64,000 bases of DNA from [Bacillus] enclensis (GTDB lineage Bacteria > Bacillota > Bacilli > Bacillales > Bacillaceae_B), in contig NZ_KQ758484.1 of assembly GCF_001456935.1 (NCBI RefSeq), forward strand, positions 376,793-440,792, in the 5' to 3' direction. Below, one piece after another: positions 59,138-64,000 of this stretch (position 1 is the first letter of the stretch; each line of letters opens with the position of its first letter). The translations under genes were made by a program, and so were the position numbers. A model generated the notes under the pieces. It had not been told where the DNA came from. It made no database searches and worked only from the letters and a program-made list of their open reading frames with translations.

Positions 59138-60135
59138 TCCATGTAGTAAAGCCGGGCCTCCTCTCCACCGTACAGGACCTCGGAAGATACGGATATCAAA
59201 AATACGGCGTCATCGTCAGCGGAAGCATGGACCCGATCGCCCATCGAATTTCGAACTGGCTTGTGGGGAATGATGAAAACGAAGCGGTGATTGAAATGAC
59301 CCTTACCGGTCCAGTACTTGAATTCCAGGAGACCTCCCTCATCTCCATCTGCGGAGGCGACTTATCCCCTTCCATTGATGGACAGCCCGTCCCATTATGG
59401 AGGTCCGTTCTAGTGAAAGAAGGCTCCACCTTGAAATTCGGCGGATGCAAAAGCGGTGCCCGGTCATATCTCGCCCTTGCCGGCGGCGTTGACGCGCCTT
59501 CTGTCATGAACAGCCGTTCCACCTATTTGCGGGCTGGAATCGGCGGCTATGGCGGCCGCAGTTTAAAAGAAGGAGACCTCCTTCATTCCGGTGAAGTGCT
59601 TGATGATTCACAGGAAATAATCGAGTATCTGACCCCTTACTTGGAGGACGGCCATTTTACGGAAATCGACTGGTCGATTTCTTCGGAATTCATCTCCATC
59701 CACCGGTCACAAAAGGCTATCAGGGTGATGGAAGGACCCGAGTTCCCGCTTTTCAAAGAAGACAGCAGGCAGGTATTCTTCGAAAAGCCATTCAAAGTGT
59801 CGCCGCAGTCCGACCGTATGGGCTACCGGCTGGAGGGGACAACACTCGAACTGGAACAAGATACGGATATGATATCTGAAGCCGTTTCCTTTGGGACCAT
59901 CCAGGTTCCTTCGGACGGAAATCCGATCATCCTGCTTGCAGACCGGCAAACGACGGGAGGCTACCCCCGCATCGGCCAGATCGCTTCTGTCGACCTTCCG
60001 CTGATCGCCCAGACGAAACCGGGAGAAGAGCTATCCTTTACAGTCATCACCCATGAGGAAGCCCAGAAGCTTCTCATAGACAGGGAAAAGCAGCTTCGCC
60101 ATCTAAAGCAGGGGATTGCACTCAAGCTTAAATAA
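59134..60135 (+). CDS. pxpC: 5-oxoprolinase subunit PxpC (KipA-type)
   Basis: 333 residues. PxpC landmarks: VVKPGLLSTVQDLGRYGYQKYG, SGSMDPIAHRISNWLVGN, SYLALAGGVDAPSVMNSRSTY, SDRMGYRLEGT and ADRQTTGGYPRIGQIASVD. It forms the biotin-dependent-carboxylase-like half of the complex with PxpB. The pair is translationally coupled and followed by an NRAMP transporter. No pxpA (LamB/YcsF) gene is present in the window, although B. subtilis has it in the cluster. Confidence 0.93.
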   Translation: MIHVVKPGLLSTVQDLGRYGYQKYGVIVSGSMDPIAHRISNWLVGNDENEAVIEMTLTGPVLEFQETSLISICGGDLSPSIDGQPVPLWRSVLVKEGSTLKFGGCKSGARSYLALAGGVDAPSVMNSRSTYLRAGIGGYGGRSLKEGDLLHSGEVLDDSQEIIEYLTPYLEDGHFTEIDWSISSEFISIHRSQKAIRVMEGPEFPLFKEDSRQVFFEKPFKVSPQSDRMGYRLEGTTLELEQDTDMISEAVSFGTIQVPSDGNPIILLADRQTTGGYPRIGQIASVDLPLIAQTKPGEELSFTVITHEEAQKLLIDREKQLRHLKQGIALKLK

Positions 60136-60170
60136 ACCATCACAGAATCAGCAGAAAAGGAGAGAAATAC

Positions 60171-61355
60171 ATGAAAACTTCAAATCTCAGCGTTTTGCTC
60201 GGGGCTGCCTTCTTGATGGCCACGTCGGCCATCGGCCCGGGGTTCCTGACACAGACGACTGTGTTCACGGAACAATTGGCAGCAAGCTTCGGCTTCGTCA
60301 TCCTCATTTCCATCATCATTGACATCGGGGCCCAGTTGAACATCTGGCGGATCATTGCCATATCTGAAAAAAGGGCCCAGGACATCGCCAACGATATCCT
60401 CCCCGGCTTGGGCTATTTCCTTGCATTCCTGATTGTTGCCGGCGGCCTTGCTTTCAATATCGGGAACATCGCCGGAGCAGGACTTGGAACGAATGTATTG
60501 TTCGGGGTTTCCCCTGAGATGGGCGCTTTATTCAGCGGCCTTATCGCCATCGGGATCTTCCTTTTCAAAGAAGCTGGCCGATTGATGGACAAGTTTGCAC
60601 AGATTCTCGGATTTTTAATGATTCTTCTTACCCTTTATGTCATGTTCACATCGAGCCCTCCCGTCGGAGAAGCAGTCACAAAGACATTCATGCCGGATAC
60701 GATCGACTTCATGGCCATCATTACTCTGGTAGGCGGTACGGTCGGAGGCTACATCACGTTCGCGGGCGGACACCGTCTGCTCGAAGCTGGCATCACGGGC
60801 AGGGAAGCTCTTCCTGAAATTACGAAAAGCTCTGTTTCTGCCATCGGGATCGCTTCCCTCATGCGCATTTTCTTATTCCTGGCTTCGCTCGGAATCGTTG
60901 CGCAGGGTCTGCAAATTGACCCGTCAAACCCGCCGGCATCCGTCTTCAATCTTGCTGCCGGAAACATCGGATATAAAATGTTCGGGATCGTCATGTGGTC
61001 AGCTGCCGTCACATCCGTGGTCGGGGCTGCCTATACGTCCGTATCATTCATCCGAACCTTCACCCCTCTTTTGGAAAAATACCATAAATGGCTGATCATC
61101 GGTTTTATCGTCATCTCGACACTCGTGTTTGTGTCGATCGGTAAACCAGTTGCCGTCATGATCCTCGTCGGTGCGCTGAACGGATTGATCCTGCCGATCG
61201 CCCTTGGGGTCATGCTCCTTGCAGCACATAAGAAAAAAATCGTCGGCGATTACAAACATCCGGTCTGGCTGACGGTATTCGGCCTCATCATCGTGGTGGC
61301 CATGTCGTATATGGGTGTCTATACAATGATCAATGAATTGCCGAAGTTGTTTTAG
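60171..61355 (+). CDS. NRAMP family transporter (YcsG-like)
   Basis: 394 residues with about 11 hydrophobic segments. The NRAMP-type N-terminus is ATSAIGPGFLTQTTVFTEQ; the usual DPGN metal motif reads SAIGPG, which, with the MPH-like motif missing, suggests a non-metal or altered substrate. Location after pxpBC matches B. subtilis ycsG in the kip/pxp cluster, where uptake of an oxoproline-related compound is plausible. ATG at 60171 behind AAAGGAGAGAAATAC. Confidence 0.88.
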   Translation: MKTSNLSVLLGAAFLMATSAIGPGFLTQTTVFTEQLAASFGFVILISIIIDIGAQLNIWRIIAISEKRAQDIANDILPGLGYFLAFLIVAGGLAFNIGNIAGAGLGTNVLFGVSPEMGALFSGLIAIGIFLFKEAGRLMDKFAQILGFLMILLTLYVMFTSSPPVGEAVTKTFMPDTIDFMAIITLVGGTVGGYITFAGGHRLLEAGITGREALPEITKSSVSAIGIASLMRIFLFLASLGIVAQGLQIDPSNPPASVFNLAAGNIGYKMFGIVMWSAAVTSVVGAAYTSVSFIRTFTPLLEKYHKWLIIGFIVISTLVFVSIGKPVAVMILVGALNGLILPIALGVMLLAAHKKKIVGDYKHPVWLTVFGLIIVVAMSYMGVYTMINELPKLF

Positions 61356-61370
61356 CCAGCCATCATTGAA

Positions 61371-61404
61371 GCCTCAAATCCTTTAGGGGATTTGGGGCTT
61401 TTTT
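61371..61404 (+). terminator. terminator of the pxp operon
   Basis: GCCTCAAATCC/GGATTTGGGGC followed by T6. Confidence 0.85.
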
Positions 61405-61409
61405 ACGAC

Positions 61410-61452
61410 AAAAAGGACAGCCCGCTCGTGATCGAGGGACTGTCCTTCTTTT
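61410..61452 (-). terminator. terminator of ywbE
   Basis: AAGGACAG/CTGTCCTT stem with T run on the minus strand, a few bases after the ywbE stop. Confidence 0.75.
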
Positions 61453-61457
61453 AAGCT

Positions 61458-61652
61458 TTAAGATAAAATATTCTTTACTCTTCCGACCTGGCCGTCCTCG
61501 AGCCTGACCTTGATGCCGTGGGGATGATTGGCCGAATTTGTCAGGATGTCTTTTACGACCCCCTGGGTCAGATTCCCGGTACGCTGGTCTTTTTTCAGTA
61601 CGATTTCAACTTGAAGTCCTGGTTTGATATTTGCTCGCTGTTGTCCGTTCAT
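61458..61652 (-). CDS. ywbE: YwbE family protein
   Basis: 64 residues. The sequence (RANIKPGLQVEIVLKKDQRTG, LTQGVVKDILTNSANHPHGIKVRLEDGQVGRVK) is that of the YwbE family, which resembles a KOW/SH3-like small RNA- or protein-binding fold. Function unknown. I choose the ATG at 61652 behind ACAGGAGAATTCC; the open frame further upstream runs into the periodic array and is not coding. Confidence 0.9.
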   Translation of the reverse strand: MNGQQRANIKPGLQVEIVLKKDQRTGNLTQGVVKDILTNSANHPHGIKVRLEDGQVGRVKNILS

Positions 61653-61720
61653 GGAATTCTCCTGTCTTTGTTTTATTTTGGGCGGGTTCTGATTAAAGTG
61701 TGTATGAAAGAAAATTCGAC

Positions 61721-61839
61721 AAGTGGCGCAATAAATGAAAAAGAGGCGCAATTCCGGGGATTCCGGCGCAAATATTTCGATTGTGGCGCAATAATCCTAA
61801 TTCCGGCGCAATAAATCTAAATCTGGAGCAATTACTTAA
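61721..61839. repeat. degenerate 20-nt periodic array 4 (core TGGCGCAATAA)
   Basis: GGCGCA occurs at 61725, 61745, 61765, 61785 and 61805, and GGAGCA at 61825: six units at exactly 20 bp. The other half of each unit (for example ATAAATGAAA, ATTCCGGGGA) varies. It lies upstream of ywbE and downstream of the excisionase-like gene. Confidence 0.93.
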
Positions 61840-61892
61840 TCAACGATCCTGTTTTTCTGACCTCTGTCACCAGTGATTCCACTTATACCCCG

Positions 61893-62123
61893 TCAATCCT
61901 CATCCTTCACATCCGGATCTTCCGGAATCGGCTCGCTGAGGTATTCGGCCAGCTGTTTTTTCGCTTTTTCCATCTGTTCGAGGTGCTGGTTGAATTGTTC
62001 ACGGTAGATCAAGTACTGCTCTCCGTCATGAACCGCTCTTATTTTATTATCATGCACCATAGCTTCTATATACGATTCGGGCAGGGAAAGGTATTCTGCT
62101 GTTTCTGCGATTGTGAGATACAT
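61893..62123 (-). CDS. excisionase-type helix-turn-helix protein
   Basis: 76 residues. The start MYLTIAETAEYLSLPESYIEAMVHDNKIRAVHDGEQYLIYREQF is a MerR/Xis-like HTH_17 module (landmarks TIAETAEYLSLP, YLIYREQFNQHL); an acidic tail follows. Isolated copies in Bacilli are small DNA-binding proteins of unknown role; no integrase or phage genes are nearby. ATG at 62123. Single gene. Confidence 0.8.
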   Translation of the reverse strand: MYLTIAETAEYLSLPESYIEAMVHDNKIRAVHDGEQYLIYREQFNQHLEQMEKAKKQLAEYLSEPIPEDPDVKDED

Positions 62124-62196
62124 ATGGTTCGCCTCAATAATGAATATTTTTCACTATTATAGCATAACCCGCAAGCCATTCAGATGCATGCCTCTC

Positions 62197-63117
62197 TTAA
62201 ATGTTTTCCATCCTGAAAATTTCATGGATCTTCAAATTCGATTCGGAATTGATGATGGCTTCTTTTTTATACTCTTCATAGGCAGGATGAAATACGAATA
62301 GTGTGGTCAATTCTCTGGGCAGGGTGCGGTGGGGGACCTCTATTTTCTGGAACTTTAAAGTGATTTCTTTCTTTGCAGCCAGCTGGAAGCCCCAATCACC
62401 GAAAGAAGGGATGATCGTGTGATACTGTTTCGTATGAAACCCCGCTTGTTCAAGGGTCAAACCGATACTCCAAAATACCGTGGGGGTGGCGTCCAGGGCA
62501 TTAGATTGACATACAAGCAATCCATCCTCATTCAGCAAATGATAGAACTCTTCAAATAGCTCCCTGCTGTACAAACTTGCCAGGAGTTCATTTGTTGGAT
62601 CGGGAAAGTCTATGATCATCAAATCATACATCTTCTTATTTTCCTTAATAAAGACTTTGGCATCCTCGATATGTGCCGTTACCCTTTTATCTGAAAAAGC
62701 CTGTTCGTTTAATTCAGCCACGGCAGGAACATTTCTTGCAATCTCTACCACTTTGCCGTCAATATCGACTAAATCCACTTCTTTGACACCGGGATACTTC
62801 AGGATTTCACGCAGGGCAAGTCCATCCCCTCCACCCAGTACCAGAACCGATTCTATCGATTTGCCGAGCGCGAAAGGTACATGGACGAACGCTTCGTGGT
62901 AAATCCTTTCATCCAGGGAACTGAACTGCAGTTGTTCATTCAAGTATAACCTGATATCCACGGCACTTATGACCTGAATGTCCTGAAACTTGCTCCTGCC
63001 TTTATAAAGGCGATCATGCCCGCCGGCGTTCAATTCCTTCAGCCCAGCACGGTCCCAATCATCCCCGTACGTTTCCGGGACTCTTTTCTCTTGAGAATCA
63101 TTGGCTTTATGTCCCAT
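62197..63117 (-). CDS. speE: spermidine synthase-like aminopropyltransferase
   Basis: 306 residues. The SAM/decarboxylated-SAM binding core is VLVLGGGDGLALREILKYPGVKEVDLVDIDGKVVEIAR, IEDAKVFIKENKKMYDLMIIDFPDP (catalytic Asp in the IDFPDP motif). It transfers aminopropyl groups from decarboxylated SAM to a diamine. The N-terminal extension (residues 1-30) and the DFPDP in place of DSxDP mark a less common subgroup. Divergent from speD, which makes its cofactor substrate. ATG at 63117 behind AGGGAAGTGATTAATA. Confidence 0.88.
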   Translation of the reverse strand: MGHKANDSQEKRVPETYGDDWDRAGLKELNAGGHDRLYKGRSKFQDIQVISAVDIRLYLNEQLQFSSLDERIYHEAFVHVPFALGKSIESVLVLGGGDGLALREILKYPGVKEVDLVDIDGKVVEIARNVPAVAELNEQAFSDKRVTAHIEDAKVFIKENKKMYDLMIIDFPDPTNELLASLYSRELFEEFYHLLNEDGLLVCQSNALDATPTVFWSIGLTLEQAGFHTKQYHTIIPSFGDWGFQLAAKKEITLKFQKIEVPHRTLPRELTTLFVFHPAYEEYKKEAIINSESNLKIHEIFRMENI

Positions 63118-63365
63118 TATTAATCACTTCCCTATAATTGATTTCTCATTATTCTATTTTATTTTGAAATCAACTCATAAGTTCTTCCGTTTCTATCATT
63201 CGGGAAAAAATAGATTGTAAGCCTATCGTTGTGAAGGGACAAACACCCCTGCAGATAACTGTCATATAGATTAATAGGTGGATTTTAAGAAAGCTGCATC
63301 CATTTTCAAGTCAAAATAGAGGGCTCGTACATATTCTAAATAAAGCGGAAGAAAGGAGGAGTCAC

Positions 63366-63755
63366 TTGGAATACAGTACATTCGGGAGACATATCATTGC
63401 CGACTTGTGGGGCGTGGATTTCGATAAGCTCAACGATATCGCTTTTCTAAAAGAGCAATTGAATGAATCAGCCCTGGCAAGCGGAGCCACGGTTCTTTCA
63501 ATTGACTATCACAGATTCGACCCGCACGGAGCCACTCTGTTTGCAGTCCTCTCAGAAAGCCACCTCTCCATCCATACGTATCCTGAGAAAGGATTTGCCG
63601 CCATCGACGGATATACTTGCGGCCATTCAGTCGACCCTTTGAAATCAATCCAGTATCTGTTATCAGCCTTAAAACCAGACAAAGTGAATTCATTAAAAGT
63701 TACGCGGGGACAAAGTGATTTGACGATCAAAAGATTGGCCCTCCGTGAGGATTGA
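63366..63755 (+). CDS. speD: S-adenosylmethionine decarboxylase proenzyme
   Basis: 129 residues, prokaryotic class 1B size. The self-cleavage site that yields the pyruvoyl cofactor is in LSESHLSIHTYPE (Ser after Glu-Ser-His-Leu, near residue 63), with the catalytic Cys in DGYTCGHSV. It decarboxylates SAM to supply aminopropyl groups for the adjacent aminopropyltransferase. The start is TTG at 63366 behind GAAAGGAGGAGTCAC. The 248-bp divergent gap to speE holds only promoter-like AT-rich DNA. Confidence 0.94.
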   Translation: MEYSTFGRHIIADLWGVDFDKLNDIAFLKEQLNESALASGATVLSIDYHRFDPHGATLFAVLSESHLSIHTYPEKGFAAIDGYTCGHSVDPLKSIQYLLSALKPDKVNSLKVTRGQSDLTIKRLALRED

Positions 63756-63790
63756 ATACGCAGTCCAACCTCCGTTGTCCTCTAAAACCT

Positions 63791-63821
63791 AAAAAAAGAG
63801 AAGCCCCCGGCCTCTCTTCTT
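63791..63821. terminator. bidirectional terminator between speD and the methyltransferase gene
   Basis: AAAAAGAGAAGCC/GGCCTCTCTTCTT stem between converging genes. Confidence 0.75.
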
Positions 63822-63823
63822 GA

Positions 63824-64000
63824 TTATACCAATTCTATTTTCGCGACTGCCTCACAGTGCATCGTCTGCGGGAACATGTCGACCGGCTGGATTTCAGTTG
63901 TTTTATACCCGCCGTCTTCCAAAATGCGCAGATCGCGTGCCAATGTTGCAGGGTTGCAGGAAACATATACGACCTTTTTCGGTTTCATGGTGAGGATGGT
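63824..64000 (-). CDS. rlmD: 23S rRNA (uracil-5-)-methyltransferase, C-terminal part (5' end outside window)
   Basis: The minus-strand frame from the window edge to the stop at 63824 encodes 58 residues including [18 protein letters not shown], with the SCNP motif of RlmD/TrmA-type SAM-dependent uracil methyltransferases, and the ending [16 protein letters not shown] that is typical of their C-terminus. It methylates uracil-5 in 23S rRNA. RlmD versus the related RlmC/TrmA type cannot be decided from this fragment. Confidence 0.85.
   Translation of the reverse strand, partial: TILTMKPKKVVYVSCNPATLARDLRILEDGGYKTTEIQPVDMFPQTMHCEAVAKIELV

Noticed and set aside
61893-62123. Prophage or integrative element marked by the excisionase-like gene
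   Set aside because: No integrase, attachment-site duplication or phage genes nearby; lone HTH_17 proteins are common in Bacilli.

Overview
The window looks like chromosomal DNA of an endospore-forming Bacillaceae bacterium (Bacillus/Rossellomorea-like). Strong AAGGAGG ribosome-binding sites, frequent TTG and GTG starts, an alpha/beta-type small acid-soluble spore protein, SigB-type promoters, a T-box leader, a TPP riboswitch, an intracellular subtilisin, 5-oxoprolinase subunits and a parS-like palindrome all point there. I see no tRNA or rRNA gene, CRISPR array, insertion sequence or prophage.

Layout. 1-10.7 kb: the tail of an unknown membrane protein, then a long minus-strand phenylacetate catabolic operon read as paaK-A-B-C-D-ethD-paaF-paaG-ALDH-paaH-paaJ. 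PaaK makes phenylacetyl-CoA, PaaABCD epoxidises the ring, PaaG isomerises it, and PaaF/PaaH/PaaJ carry out beta-oxidation. No paaE reductase, paaZ fusion, thioesterase or regulator gene is visible. 11-22 kb: ABC-F protein, FAD oxidoreductase, T-box-controlled amino acid symporter, Cu/Zn SOD-like protein, intracellular protease, YkuS, a ferritin behind a SigB promoter, a nuclease-XPD helicase fusion and YczE. 22-24.5 kb: an acetamidase/formamidase gene behind an unusual regulator, which is an XRE-type HTH fused to a degenerate F1-ATPase beta subunit. 24.5-33 kb: GDPD phosphodiesterase, cREC protein, ArAE exporter, acyl-CoA dehydrogenase, alanine/glutamine symporter, SASP, DUF421 protein, a UDG lacking Fe-S cysteines, a PPOX-like protein, and an unannotated candidate structured RNA with its own promoter and terminator. 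33-43 kb: heterodimeric ABC exporter, parS-like site, secreted beta-propeller protein, split ThrE exporter, TPP riboswitch-thiT, thioredoxin-like protein and YflT. 43-53 kb: histidine phosphatase, NERD nuclease-like protein, ZIP transporter, two back-to-back ABC-2 modules (one with a GntR/YtrA regulator) and an ECF sigma factor. 53-64 kb: TPR-dynamin-like GTPase, MFS transporter, pxpBC plus an NRAMP transporter, YwbE, an excisionase-like HTH protein, divergent speE/speD and the tail of an rRNA uracil methyltransferase.

The most distinctive material lies between genes. (i) Four arrays of degenerate 20-21-nt repeats (two helical turns), each with its own locus-specific core sequence. (ii) A palindromic repeat family A (six copies) whose arms change in compensating ways. 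(iii) A second repeat family B (about five copies); one copy is inserted cleanly inside an A copy, and another supplies the C-terminus and stop codon of an MFS transporter. (iv) The 32.3-32.66 kb RNA candidate. All motif, domain and family calls come from reading the sequence; no database search was possible.
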